Positions 43,221 to 52,160 of a DNA stretch of 59,236 nucleotides are shown one piece after another; positions within the stretch are counted from its first letter, which is position 1; each line of letters begins with the position of its first letter. Under the pieces are notes generated by a model that worked only from the letters and a program-made list of their open reading frames with translations, did not search any database and had not been told where the DNA came from. Source of the stretch: Flavobacterium sp. GTDB taxonomy: Bacteria; Bacteroidota; Bacteroidia; Flavobacteriales; Flavobacteriaceae. The position numbers and the translations under genes were made by a program. The stretch is taken from NCBI GenBank assembly GCA_010365135.1, contig JAAFGY010000005.1, positions 1 to 59,236 on the forward strand, given 5' to 3'.

Positions 43221-44567
43221 TTAAATTTTAATGATTGGAATTCCAAAATAGAATTCTAAGATTTTTATTTTGAAAATGTAATCGTATTTGGTTCTCAACA
43301 CTTCAGATTGTGCCGCGGACAGTAAGGTTTGTGATTGATTAAAATCGAAAGAATTCATCATTCCGACTGCATATTTTTCTTTGGCATAATTGTAAGCTTC
43401 TTGCCTGGCATCTAAAGCTACTAGTGAGGATTCATAGGCATTCAGACCGCCTTTGGCATCCGTAAATGCGGTATAAACATTTCTTTGCAAAGCCAATTCT
43501 TCTTGTTCCACGGCAATTTTTGATTTCTCTAAATTTACTTTGGAACGCTCTACATTATTTTTGGCAGAAAAACCATTAAAGATTGGAATGGATAATTGTG
43601 CTCCAAAAGCTTGTCCTCTATTGTCCTTAAATTGTTGACCAAAAGGAGCTGCAGGTTGCGAAATTATCGCATTATTTTGATAAGATATCTGCGTGTTAAT
43701 GTTGTAAAATCCTTGCAAAGTAGGTTGGTAACCCCCTTTTGCAATGGCTACATTTTTTTCGGCAATTTCCAGATTAGTTTTGGCGATTTTCAATTCAGTT
43801 CTTTCCTCTTTTGCTTTTTCATAGATGGAAACTGGGGTTTGTGCCAAGATATTATTTTCGTCCTTGGCTGTAGTTTCATCGCTGACATCAAACTCATAAA
43901 ACTCTTTTAACTGTAACAATTGAGCCAAACTCAATTTTGAGATCAATAAAGAGTTTTCGGCAGCAATTACTTTTTGATTGTCCGAAGCAACGGTCGCTTT
44001 TATATCCAGCAAATCGCCACGCGGAACGGAACCGGCTTTTACTAATTCTTCCGAACGAGTTAATTGCTTATTATTAATTATCAATTGTTCTTGTTGAACT
44101 TTCAAATTTTCTTTATTAAAAAGCACTTGCAAGAAAGCATTTGCGACATTTAATGCTACATCTTCCTGCATTTTTGTCAATTGATATTTTGCCGCTATAA
44201 TCGAAAGATTCGCTCGTCGAAGGGTGTTTTGATTCTGCATTCCTCTATATATATCAACTCCAACACTAGCACCCATGGATGAATATTGAGAAGTTTGATT
44301 TCTTTTAAGACCCGTTGTAGGATCTGTGTTTAAACCAATATTCCAAGAATGCGAAGCATTGGAATTCAGCGAAGGAATAAAATTTCCCAACGCTCCTTTT
44401 CTATCAATCTCGGCAGTTTTTGTATCTAATTCGGTTTGTTTGATTGAAATATTATTATCGATGGCATATTTTACGCATTCTTCTAAGGTCCATTTTTTAG
44501 TTTGAGCCTGAATCGATAAGCCAAACAATAGGATGAAAACGAGTGAGAAACAATTAATTTTTTTCAT
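43221..44567 (-). CDS. TolC family outer-membrane efflux protein
   Basis: A 448-residue outer-membrane channel protein with a signal peptide (MKKINCFSLVFILLFGLSIQAQ). It has two outer-membrane efflux protein repeats: residues ~30-215 (WTLEECVKYAIDNNISIKQTELDTK ... ALNVANAFLQVLFNKENLKVQQEQL) and ~235-430 (ERTELKIAKTNLEIAEKNVAIAKGGYQPTLQGF ... YNYAKEKYAVGMMNSFDFNQ). These form the trimeric barrel-and-tunnel of TolC. It lies between two adaptors in the same operon. I chose the ATG at 44567, whose product has the signal peptide. Confidence 0.95.
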   Translation of the reverse strand: MKKINCFSLVFILLFGLSIQAQTKKWTLEECVKYAIDNNISIKQTELDTKTAEIDRKGALGNFIPSLNSNASHSWNIGLNTDPTTGLKRNQTSQYSSMGASVGVDIYRGMQNQNTLRRANLSIIAAKYQLTKMQEDVALNVANAFLQVLFNKENLKVQQEQLIINNKQLTRSEELVKAGSVPRGDLLDIKATVASDNQKVIAAENSLLISKLSLAQLLQLKEFYEFDVSDETTAKDENNILAQTPVSIYEKAKEERTELKIAKTNLEIAEKNVAIAKGGYQPTLQGFYNINTQISYQNNAIISQPAAPFGQQFKDNRGQAFGAQLSIPIFNGFSAKNNVERSKVNLEKSKIAVEQEELALQRNVYTAFTDAKGGLNAYESSLVALDARQEAYNYAKEKYAVGMMNSFDFNQSQTLLSAAQSEVLRTKYDYIFKIKILEFYFGIPIIKI

Positions 44568-44649
44568 ATATTTTGAATGAAAGCGTAGCAAAGATACTAC
44601 ACAAATTTAACATTTATTTTAAAATTGAAATTCTTTTTGTGAGATTTGC

Positions 44650-45765
44650 TTATGGTTTTGGCTCTTCCTTTTTCAAGCCTTGATTCCACACTTTTATTTT
44701 ATCAGAAGATTTCAATCCGCGTTTCACTTGCACGTAAATTCCGTCGCTAACTCCTAAAACAATATCTTTTCTAACGAATTTTTGAGTTGTTGTTTCCACT
44801 TCTACGTACGGTTTTTGTGTTTTTGCATCAAACTGAATTAATGCTTCTTTGAGAGCCATAACTTTATTGGCCTTTTCTAAAATAATCGAAGCATTGGCGC
44901 TCAAACCTGCTCTGATAAAAGTATCGTCTCTATTGGTCAAAGAGGCTTTTATTTCGAATTGAATAGCCCCATTTTCGACTACTCCTTTTGGAGCAATATC
45001 GGTCAAAACAGCATCAAACTTCTTGTTTTCGATAGCTCCAACGGTAATTTCGATAGGCAAATTTATTTTTATTTTTCCTACCTCGGATTCGTCAATTTTT
45101 CCAACAAATATCATTCGACCTACATCGGCAACACTAGCAATGGTGGTACCTTCGTTAAAATTATTGCTTTCAATTACTTGATTGCCCACTTTCACTGGAA
45201 CCGCAAGCACCATTCCGTTCACGGTAGAACGAATTAAAGTATTGGCATAATTTCCAAGTCCCGAAGTGGTGCCCGTTTTCACAATATCATAACCTTGCTT
45301 AGACGCAGTATAATTTTGTTTGGCTTGTTTATAAGCTACTTGTGCCGCATCAAAATCATTGGCAGAAATTACACCTTTGTCAAATAAAGTTTTCTGTCTT
45401 TGGAACAATTTTTCTTGATTGTCTAAGTTAATTTTGGCCGTTTGAACCTGATTTTGAGTGCTGCTCAAATTCGAAACATTGGCAACCACTTTTATTTTAG
45501 CAATCAAATCTCCAGCTTTAATCGTTTGGCCTGCTTTGATATACACTTGTTCAATTATCCCAGAAATGTTAGGTTTTATAAGCACTTCTTCGTCTGGAAC
45601 TATATTTCCAGTGGCGATTGTATTTTTGATTATGGTCTTAACTTCGGTTTTGTCTGTCTCAAAAACCACTGGTGATTCTTGATTTTTGGCATACAAATAA
45701 TATAACGCACCGAAAAATACAATGGCTATAAAAATTAAAATTGTTATGGTTACTCCTTTTTTCAT
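44650..45765 (-). CDS. Efflux periplasmic adaptor (HlyD/MacA family), first copy
   Basis: A 371-residue membrane-fusion protein with an N-terminal anchor (about residues 6-25) and the lipoyl halves GIIEQVYIKAGQTIKAGDLIAKIKV and NGMVLAVPVKVGNQVIES around a helical hairpin (residues ~95-150). A barrel domain follows. The C-terminus is Lys/Glu/Pro-rich. It shares the architecture of its neighbour at 41928-43214 but is clearly diverged in sequence, so the two may have different partners. It follows the second permease by 42 bases. Confidence 0.94.
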   Translation of the reverse strand: MKKGVTITILIFIAIVFFGALYYLYAKNQESPVVFETDKTEVKTIIKNTIATGNIVPDEEVLIKPNISGIIEQVYIKAGQTIKAGDLIAKIKVVANVSNLSSTQNQVQTAKINLDNQEKLFQRQKTLFDKGVISANDFDAAQVAYKQAKQNYTASKQGYDIVKTGTTSGLGNYANTLIRSTVNGMVLAVPVKVGNQVIESNNFNEGTTIASVADVGRMIFVGKIDESEVGKIKINLPIEITVGAIENKKFDAVLTDIAPKGVVENGAIQFEIKASLTNRDDTFIRAGLSANASIILEKANKVMALKEALIQFDAKTQKPYVEVETTTQKFVRKDIVLGVSDGIYVQVKRGLKSSDKIKVWNQGLKKEEPKP

Positions 45766-45807
45766 TTTGATGATTTTTAATTCGATTTCTGTTTTTTGAT
45801 TGATGTT

Positions 45808-47076
45808 TTATTCTGTTCTTAAAGCGTCGACAGGTTTTACTTTTATAGCAGTTTGAGCCGGAATGAAGCCTGCCAATAATCCTGAGCCAATTAATATAAT
45901 TAAGGCAAAAAATACGACCGGTAAATCAACGCTAGGATTGGCAAACATCGAGCCTTCGCTTGGCATGGAATCCAAAATTTTGTTGATTATTATCAATATT
46001 CCCGTTGCTGTTGCAATGCCTAACATTCCTGCAGAAATAGTCAAAAAGATAGATTCCAATAAAATTTGCGAACGAATAGCTCCCGGTGTTGCGCCTAAAG
46101 CTCTTCGGATTCCAATTTCTTTGGTTCTTTCTTTGACTACGATTAGCATAATATTTGAAATTCCGATCACTCCCGAAAGTAACACTAATGTTCCGACAAA
46201 ATAAGCAATAAATCTAAGTATGGAAAACAATCCCAAAATTTTGCTGAATTCTGCATACAAATCGAAATTTCCTATGGCTCTTTCATCATCAGGACTAATG
46301 GAATGTCTGGATTTCATAAATTCCAGAATTTGCGGTTTTAATTCGGTTATTGAAGCATTGTCATTGGCGGTAATTGCCATCCATCCTACTCTATCTCCAA
46401 AATTAAAAGCCTGTTGAAAAGCGGTGAAAGGCGTAAAAATATTTTTTTGCTGTTCTTCTGCATTGCCATCATTGCCATTGGCTTTTTTCTTATAAATCCC
46501 AACAACCATAAAATTTACACCATTGACTTTGATATACGTTCCAATAACTTCCTCCGTTTTATCATATAATCCGTCAATCACACCTTGCCCAATTACGGCG
46601 ACTTTTCTACTCAACTCGATATCCTGATAATTTACAAAACGTCCTTTAACAATACTCATTGATTCCTGCTTAACATATTCAGGATAATCGCCATAAACAC
46701 TGAAAGCAGCCGTTTTTGTTCCTCTAACCACATTATTTCCACCTCTAAAACCTCCTAATTGATTCCGAGGAGAAACATACAAAAGGTCGGGAAATTTTTC
46801 TTTTAATGCGGGAACATCACTATTTTGAAAGCTGAATTGTCTTGTTTTCGGAAGTCCTTTGTAGGGTTTCGAAGTAGCTTGTGTCCACATAAACATCGTG
46901 TTTGTGGCCATTCCAGAGAATCCTTGTTTCACTCCATTTTCTAAACCATTTCCTGCGGCAAGCAATATTACCAATATAAAAATTCCCCAGAAAACACCAA
47001 ATGCGGTCAGTATTGTCCGGAACGTATTCGCGGTCAATGCTTCTAATATTTCAGACCATTTATCTCTATCAAACAT
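45808..47076 (-). CDS. MacB-type ABC transporter permease, second copy
   Basis: A 422-residue permease with the MacB topology: one N-terminal membrane helix (about residues 20-42), a large periplasmic domain (about 45-285) and three C-terminal helices. The cytoplasmic segment KERTKEIGIRRALGATPGAIRSQILLESI is the FtsX/MacB coupling helix. It lacks its own ATPase, which is the gene at 48319-49020. It begins two bases after the first permease, whose protein is similar in length and end sequence (IKPIEALRDE against VKPVDALRTE). Confidence 0.95.
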   Translation of the reverse strand: MFDRDKWSEILEALTANTFRTILTAFGVFWGIFILVILLAAGNGLENGVKQGFSGMATNTMFMWTQATSKPYKGLPKTRQFSFQNSDVPALKEKFPDLLYVSPRNQLGGFRGGNNVVRGTKTAAFSVYGDYPEYVKQESMSIVKGRFVNYQDIELSRKVAVIGQGVIDGLYDKTEEVIGTYIKVNGVNFMVVGIYKKKANGNDGNAEEQQKNIFTPFTAFQQAFNFGDRVGWMAITANDNASITELKPQILEFMKSRHSISPDDERAIGNFDLYAEFSKILGLFSILRFIAYFVGTLVLLSGVIGISNIMLIVVKERTKEIGIRRALGATPGAIRSQILLESIFLTISAGMLGIATATGILIIINKILDSMPSEGSMFANPSVDLPVVFFALIILIGSGLLAGFIPAQTAIKVKPVDALRTE

Positions 47077-47078
47077 AA

Positions 47079-48326
47079 TTATTCGTCTCTAAGTGCTTCA
47101 ATAGGTTTTATTTTTGCTGCTTTGTAAGCTGGAACGAAACCAGCCAATGCTCCGGCAAATATCAACAATCCCAAAGTGGTTAATGCAATGGAAAAATCGA
47201 CTTCAGGATTCAAAAAATAGTCGCTTTTAATCTGCGGACCAACTAATTCTAAAAGTGCTAGACTTGACAAAAGCCCAATAAAACCAGCAATTGTTGTAAT
47301 AAAAATGGATTCGTGCAAAATCATTCCAATGATAGAAATGGGTGTGGCACCAAGTGCTTTCCGAATTCCAATTTCCTTTGTTCTTTCTTTCACAATAATC
47401 AACATAATGTTGCTTACTCCCACGACTCCTGCTATGATGGTACAAATTCCAACCCACCAAAAAAACAATCGGATATACAAATTCAAATCATAAAACTGTT
47501 TGATGTTTTCTACTGTGCTATTAATTCCTATAGCACTTGTATCATCGGGTGCAACCGTGTTTTTACCTTTAAGCAATTGGCCAATTCCTTCGGTAAATTT
47601 CTTAGATTCTGCCAGTGCTTCTTCATACGTGTCTTTTTTGTGTAATGTAAAAGACATATCATTTATTTTATCACCACCACTGCCAAAAACCTGCTGAATC
47701 GTTGTTAATGGCAGATACGTTCTGGCTTCTTCTCTTTCTCCTCCCGGATCTGTAAAAACGCCAACCACTTCAAATTTTACATTGCTGATTAAAATTTGCT
47801 CCCCAACGGCATTTTTATCTTTAAATAAATCCTGTTTTAGCTTTTGTCCCAATACGGCCACCTTTCTTTTATTCGACAAGTCAATTAGGTTTATAAACCT
47901 TCCTTCAATCAAACTTACTTTTTCAATGGCTTGATGATCTGGCGAAACTCCTTGGCAATCGTAGTTTCCTGTTTCCTTTCCGTAAACGATATTCCCGTTC
48001 CAAATATTAAATTTTGAACTTTTTTTATCTATTTGATCTTCGAATTTTTGTTTCGAAAGTTCAAAATCACTGTTGCGCAACTGAATTTGTCTTCCGGGAT
48101 TGAGCCCTTTATATTCTTTAGTAGTTCTTCCGGCCCAAATCCAAATCACTCCGTCGGCATCATTTTCGAATTGTTTGGCGATTCCGTTTTCGAGTCCTTT
48201 TCCAGCACCGAGAAGAATTACCAAAATAAAAATTCCCGAAGCCACCGAAGTTCCCGTGAGAAAAGTTCTCATTTTGTTTTTGGCAATAGCCTCAAAAATT
48301 TCCTGCCAGCGTTCTATATTAAACAT
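47079..48326 (-). CDS. MacB-type ABC transporter permease, first copy
   Basis: A 415-residue permease of the same MacB/FtsX class. An N-terminal helix (about residues 20-42), a periplasmic domain with LxGxxL..VxGxF-type folds, and three C-terminal helices are present, with KERTKEIGIRKALGATPISIIGMILHESI as the coupling helix. It overlaps the ATPase gene by eight bases, and the next permease starts two bases after its stop. The two permeases may form a heterodimer with the shared ATPase. Confidence 0.95.
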   Translation of the reverse strand: MFNIERWQEIFEAIAKNKMRTFLTGTSVASGIFILVILLGAGKGLENGIAKQFENDADGVIWIWAGRTTKEYKGLNPGRQIQLRNSDFELSKQKFEDQIDKKSSKFNIWNGNIVYGKETGNYDCQGVSPDHQAIEKVSLIEGRFINLIDLSNKRKVAVLGQKLKQDLFKDKNAVGEQILISNVKFEVVGVFTDPGGEREEARTYLPLTTIQQVFGSGGDKINDMSFTLHKKDTYEEALAESKKFTEGIGQLLKGKNTVAPDDTSAIGINSTVENIKQFYDLNLYIRLFFWWVGICTIIAGVVGVSNIMLIIVKERTKEIGIRKALGATPISIIGMILHESIFITTIAGFIGLLSSLALLELVGPQIKSDYFLNPEVDFSIALTTLGLLIFAGALAGFVPAYKAAKIKPIEALRDE

Positions 48327-49020
48327 AAGAAGATGCTCTTACTTGTTCTACATATTTATCTTCGATGATTATTCCATCTTTCAAAACCACGTTTCTTTTG
48401 CACATTGCAGCAATATCAGGTTCGTGAGTAACAATTAAAATGGTTTTTCCTTCGTCATTTATACCTTGTATTAACTCCATAACTTCATAGGAAGTGACCG
48501 TATCCAAAGCTCCCGTTGGCTCATCCGCCAAAAGCACTTTTGGATTCGATGCCATTGCTCTTGCAATCGCCACACGTTGTTTTTGTCCTCCAGAAAGTTC
48601 GCTTGGAAGGTGGTGCGAATGCGAAACCAAACCTACTTTTTCTAAATAACCCATTGCAATTTCGTTGCGTTCTTTTCGTTTAATTCCTTTATAATACAAA
48701 GGCATCGCCACATTATCCAAAGCCGATTTATAATTTATTAAATTAAATGATTGAAAAACAAATCCCAAAAACTGATTTCTATATTTTGAAGCTATGGTTT
48801 CATTCAGGTTTTTCACAGGCATTTTATCCAAAATATACTCGCCAGAATCAGCTTCATCCAGAATTCCGAGAATATTGAGCAACGTGGATTTTCCAGAACC
48901 AGATGAACCCATAATGGCTACCAATTCTCCTTCTTTGATGTTGAAATTGATTCCTTTGAGCACATGCAATTCAGAACCTCCAACTTTATACGATTTATGC
49001 AAGTCTTTTATTTCAATCAT
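48319..49020 (-). CDS. ABC transporter ATP-binding protein (MacB/LolD type)
   Basis: A 233-residue ATPase. Walker A is GSSGSGKST (residues ~38-46), the Q-loop lies in FVFQSFNLI, the signature is LSGGQKQRVAIARA, Walker B is VLLADEPTGALD and the switch His lies in LIVTHEPD. It belongs to the LolD/MacB-like group that powers mechanotransmission permeases. It is the first gene of the efflux operon; only an imperfect -7 (one mismatch) was seen upstream. Confidence 0.96.
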   Translation of the reverse strand: MIEIKDLHKSYKVGGSELHVLKGINFNIKEGELVAIMGSSGSGKSTLLNILGILDEADSGEYILDKMPVKNLNETIASKYRNQFLGFVFQSFNLINYKSALDNVAMPLYYKGIKRKERNEIAMGYLEKVGLVSHSHHLPSELSGGQKQRVAIARAMASNPKVLLADEPTGALDTVTSYEVMELIQGINDEGKTILIVTHEPDIAAMCKRNVVLKDGIIIEDKYVEQVRASSYV

Positions 49021-49149
49021 ATCTACTTGAATTAGAGAACAATATTAATTATTTCGGAAAATAAATTGTACTAAGAAAACGTTAATACTATTTCACTTAA
49101 AATGAATAAGACATATCGAAGATGAAAATGTTACAGTTTATCCCAAAAA

Positions 49150-49171
49150 TATATTTGTTTTGCTAATTTTG
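49150..49171 (+). promoter_or_regulatory. Two overlapping -7 elements for the DUF4403 gene
   Basis: TATATTTG (49150-49157) and TAATTTTG (49164-49171) both match TAnnTTTG, 33 and 19 bases before the ATG. Confidence 0.5.
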
Positions 49172-49190
49172 TTTCTTCAAACCAAATACA

Positions 49191-50600
49191 ATGCTGAAAT
49201 TTCTCTCCTTTCTTTTTATTTTCCTACTAATAATATTTTTTTCGAGTTGTTCCACTTCTAATAAAATAGCAGCACTAAAACCAGAACCTGACGATGCCAA
49301 TCCGTTGGTTTATGAAAACACTCCTTCTTTCATTAATTTACCTATAAGTGTGAAATTAAAAGATGTCGAAAGCCAAACCAATGCACTATTAAATGGCTTA
49401 ATTTATGAAGACAACAACATCGAAGATGACAATATCGAAATGAAAATTTGGAAATTAGCTCCAATAACTATCGAAAATGACAAAGAAAGTAATGGTGAAA
49501 AAATAAAAACAGTTTTGCCCTTAAAAGCTTTGGTGAAATATAGAATTGGTACGAAAACTTTGGGTGTTGAACTGTATAACACCAAGGAATTTAACCTAAA
49601 TGGCGTGGTAACTTTGGTCAGCGATGTGGGTTTGACCAATTGGAAACTCACCACCAAAACGGAACTAAAATCATTAGAATGGAACGAAAGTCCGACGATG
49701 GTAGTTTTTGGAAAAAATGTTCCCGTTACCTATCTTATCAATCCTGCAGTAAAAATCTTTAGATCAAAAATAGAAAGCAAACTTGATGCGGTGATTGAAA
49801 AATCGATGGATTTCAAGCCTAATGTTTTGGTGGCTTTAGAGAAAATTTGCGCCCCTTTCCAAATGAGTGAAGCTTATGAAAGTTGGCTCCGAATTACTCC
49901 CATTGAAATTTATTCGACCAATGCTATTCTCAAAAACGATACTTTTTTGATGGAAATGGGAATGAAATGTACTATGGCAACTTTGATAGGAGGCAAACCC
50001 GAATCAAAATTTGATGTTGCAAAAATCACGCTAAAACCGGTAACCAAAATCCCCAACCAAATTACGGCAAATATAGCTGCTGTTTCCACTTTTGCCGATG
50101 CTTCAAAAATAATGACTAAGAATTTTGCTGGGCAGGAATTTGGTTCAGGAAGCAAGAAAGTGCAAGTTCAAAAAGTAAACATTTGGCACAAAGCCGACAA
50201 AATTGTTATTGCATTGGATGTTTTAGGAAGCGTAAACGGAACTATTTATTTGACGGGATTTCCGCAATATAACGAACTTACAAAAGAACTTTTTTTTGAT
50301 AAACTCGATTATGCATTGGACACCAAAAGTAAATTAATGCGCACTGCGAGCTGGCTTGCTCAAGGAATGGTTTTAAGAAAAATTCAGGAAAGTTGTCGTT
50401 ATTCTATTGTTCCAAATTTGGAGCAAGGAAAACAAAGTATGGCTGCGTATTTAAAAAATTATTCGCCAATGCCCGGTGTTTTTATTAACGGAAAAATGGA
50501 TAACATTCAATTCCAGAAAATCCAGCTGACGAACAAAGCTATTATCGCTTTCATAAAAGTAAACGGAACCGTGAATGTGGCTGTGGATGGATTGAAGTAA
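49191..50600 (+). CDS. DUF4403 family lipoprotein
   Basis: A 469-residue exported protein. The signal sequence ends in an FSSC lipobox (lipidated Cys20). The rest is beta-rich with repeated IxxPVxVxLKDVE-like and VxGSVNGTIYLTG segments, matching the DUF4403 family of Bacteroidota. The fold may resemble lipid-binding tubular (SMP/BPI-like) domains, but that is speculation. It is divergent from the efflux operon and followed by a hairpin shared with the convergent oxidase-assembly genes. Confidence 0.88.
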   Translation: MLKFLSFLFIFLLIIFFSSCSTSNKIAALKPEPDDANPLVYENTPSFINLPISVKLKDVESQTNALLNGLIYEDNNIEDDNIEMKIWKLAPITIENDKESNGEKIKTVLPLKALVKYRIGTKTLGVELYNTKEFNLNGVVTLVSDVGLTNWKLTTKTELKSLEWNESPTMVVFGKNVPVTYLINPAVKIFRSKIESKLDAVIEKSMDFKPNVLVALEKICAPFQMSEAYESWLRITPIEIYSTNAILKNDTFLMEMGMKCTMATLIGGKPESKFDVAKITLKPVTKIPNQITANIAAVSTFADASKIMTKNFAGQEFGSGSKKVQVQKVNIWHKADKIVIALDVLGSVNGTIYLTGFPQYNELTKELFFDKLDYALDTKSKLMRTASWLAQGMVLRKIQESCRYSIVPNLEQGKQSMAAYLKNYSPMPGVFINGKMDNIQFQKIQLTNKAIIAFIKVNGTVNVAVDGLK

Positions 50601-50602
50601 TT

Positions 50603-50623
50603 GTAGATTTTGGATTGCAGATT
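50603..50623. repeat. Three-unit heptad array after the DUF4403 gene
   Basis: GTAGATT, TTGGATT, GCAGATT are in register, with the same NNAGATT-like consensus as the arrays at 20514 and 25462. Confidence 0.6.
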
Positions 50624-50635
50624 CGTACCTAAAAT

Positions 50636-50670
50636 AAACCTTAAAGGTTTGAAAAAAACCTTTGAGGTTT
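50636..50670. terminator. Hairpin between convergent genes
   Basis: AAACCTTAAAGGTTT (50636-50650) and AAACCTTTGAGGTTT (50656-50670) form a 15-base stem with one mismatch. It lies just past the stop codons of both convergent genes and is probably a bidirectional terminator. Confidence 0.6.
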
Positions 50671-50675
50671 ATCAA

Positions 50676-50942
50676 CTACTTAGATTTCTTCTTTTTCATC
50701 CGATAAATGTAATACCCAATTCCAGCAACAAGCAAATACGGAATTACCATCAAGTAAACAATTCCATCATTTACAGCTTCTGCTTGTGCTTTATTGGCAT
50801 CGCCCGCCAAAGCAGCTCGACACATTGCACATTGAGCATAAGATGAAATTCCAACAAAGAAAAAACAAATTCCAAAAAGAACAGCTTTGACTTTCGACTT
50901 TTGACTTTCGACTTTTGACTTAATAAACATAATAAGGTTCAA
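50676..50942 (-). CDS. Small membrane protein with CxxC motif in the oxidase-assembly cluster
   Basis: An 88-residue protein. A charged, repetitive start (residues ~8-19) leads into a hydrophobic signal-like stretch (VLFGICFFFVGISSYAQ). The motif CAMCRAAL and a second membrane helix (about residues 62-80, IVYLMVIPYLLVAGIGYYIY) follow, then a Lys-rich tail. The CxxC just after the first helix suggests metal or thiol chemistry at the membrane surface. It overlaps the end of the DUF420 gene by 23 bases, so it is part of that transcript. Residues 8-19 are encoded by a 7-bp tandem repeat. ATG 50930 is an alternative start. I do not know a named family. Confidence 0.75.
   Translation of the reverse strand: MNLIMFIKSKVESQKSKVKAVLFGICFFFVGISSYAQCAMCRAALAGDANKAQAEAVNDGIVYLMVIPYLLVAGIGYYIYRMKKKKSK
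50889..50921. repeat. 7-bp tandem repeat inside the 5' end of a gene
   Basis: GACTTTC, GACTTTT, GACTTTC, GACTTTT, then GACTT: 4.7 units in register. On the minus strand it encodes the repetitive N-terminus of the small CxxC protein and touches the end of the DUF420 gene. Confidence 0.85.
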
Positions 50943-51462
50943 TCATTAAATAGACGATAACGCCAGTTACAGCCACATACAACCAAATTGGAAACGTGAT
51001 TTTAGCGATTTTTTTATGCCTGTCAAAGCGTTCTGCTAAAGCGCGAACATAAGTTATCAAAACCAATGGAATAACTGCAATCGATAAAAGAATATGTGAT
51101 ATCAAAATGAAAAAGTAAATCGGTCTAATTATTCCTTCTCCGCCAAATTTAGTCGAATCCGAAGTCATATGATACCCCACATACATCACTAAAAAAGCCA
51201 CCGAAAGCGCAATTGCCGTAGTCATTAATCGCTCGTGAAGTTTTCTTTTTCCGTTTTTTATTGCCAAAACTCCAGCAACCAGAACTATAGCCGTAATTCC
51301 ATTTATTGTAGCATAAATTGGCGGAAGAAACGAAAGAGGTTCAACATTAAATCCAAAATCTTTTAGCTTAACACTGAAAAGAATCGCAACCACAACCGGA
51401 ATCAAGATGGATACAATTATAATAAACTTGCTGAATTTTTTTTCTAATAAATTATCTTCCAT
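50920..51462 (-). CDS. DUF420 membrane protein (CtaM-like oxidase assembly factor)
   Basis: A 180-residue membrane protein with five hydrophobic helices (about residues 13-32, 45-66, 82-100, 116-138 and 158-176). Conserved polar residues sit in the loops (HERLM, YHMTSDSTKFGG, ISHILLS). These histidines are typical of DUF420 proteins; the Gram-positive member CtaM is needed for maturation of heme-copper oxidases. A similar role here is supported by the neighbours (SCO and oxidase subunits). Its start overlaps the SCO stop by one base. Confidence 0.9.
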   Translation of the reverse strand: MEDNLLEKKFSKFIIIVSILIPVVVAILFSVKLKDFGFNVEPLSFLPPIYATINGITAIVLVAGVLAIKNGKRKLHERLMTTAIALSVAFLVMYVGYHMTSDSTKFGGEGIIRPIYFFILISHILLSIAVIPLVLITYVRALAERFDRHKKIAKITFPIWLYVAVTGVIVYLMIEPYYVY

Positions 51463-52148
51463 TATTCTTTTAATAAAATTGCGATGTCTTGCTGAATGTC
51501 TCTTACTCCTTTTTTATCTAAACCATCATAATATAAAATTGGGTTTCCATACTCGTCTTTTCGGCAACGAATATCACCATTTTTATCAATTAGGGCAAAC
51601 AATCCAGAATGTTCAAAACCACCTTTTGCTTTGTTATTCTGTCCTGCATAAAGATTGAAACCTTTGTTCGACAGATCAAAAATATAGGTTTTATCACCAG
51701 TCAAGAAATTCCAATTTGAAGATTTTACGCCTAATAATTCTCGATGTGCTTTCAAAACTGCGGGAGTATCATGTTCAGGGTCAATAGAAATAGAAACTTG
51801 TCCAAAATTAGGATTGCCAAAGAAAGTGTTTTCTATTTGCAACATACTCAAATTCATTTTTGGACAAATAGAAGGGCAAGTGGTGAAGAAAAATTCCAAA
51901 ACATAGACTTTTCCTTTGTAAGTTTCATTTGAAGTTTTTACACCATCTTGATTCAATAATTCAAATTTTGGAACTGGACCAATTTTCACCAAACTTCCAT
52001 TGTCTCTAGTGGAATTCGAAACTTTGTCCAATCGATCGCCTTTCACAATTTCATTGTTTTGAAAACGGTCGATAATTTTTGGAATGGCATAAATTCCGAA
52101 AACTAGAATGATAAATGAAATCCCGATGTATGATTTATTTTTAAGCAT
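51462..52148 (-). CDS. SCO family copper chaperone
   Basis: A 228-residue SCO1/SenC-type protein. An N-terminal membrane anchor (about residues 7-24) leads into a thioredoxin fold with the copper-binding pair C91-P-S-I-C95 (FTTCPSICPKM). The partner histidine is expected in GFEHSGLFALIDKNG. SCO proteins deliver copper to the Cu-A centre of cytochrome oxidase subunit II. Subunit II is not in the window. The gene overlaps DUF420 by one base and follows the cysteine-less relative by 12 bases. Confidence 0.95.
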   Translation of the reverse strand: MLKNKSYIGISFIILVFGIYAIPKIIDRFQNNEIVKGDRLDKVSNSTRDNGSLVKIGPVPKFELLNQDGVKTSNETYKGKVYVLEFFFTTCPSICPKMNLSMLQIENTFFGNPNFGQVSISIDPEHDTPAVLKAHRELLGVKSSNWNFLTGDKTYIFDLSNKGFNLYAGQNNKAKGGFEHSGLFALIDKNGDIRCRKDEYGNPILYYDGLDKKGVRDIQQDIAILLKE

Positions 52149-52160
52149 TATTTCTAAAGT

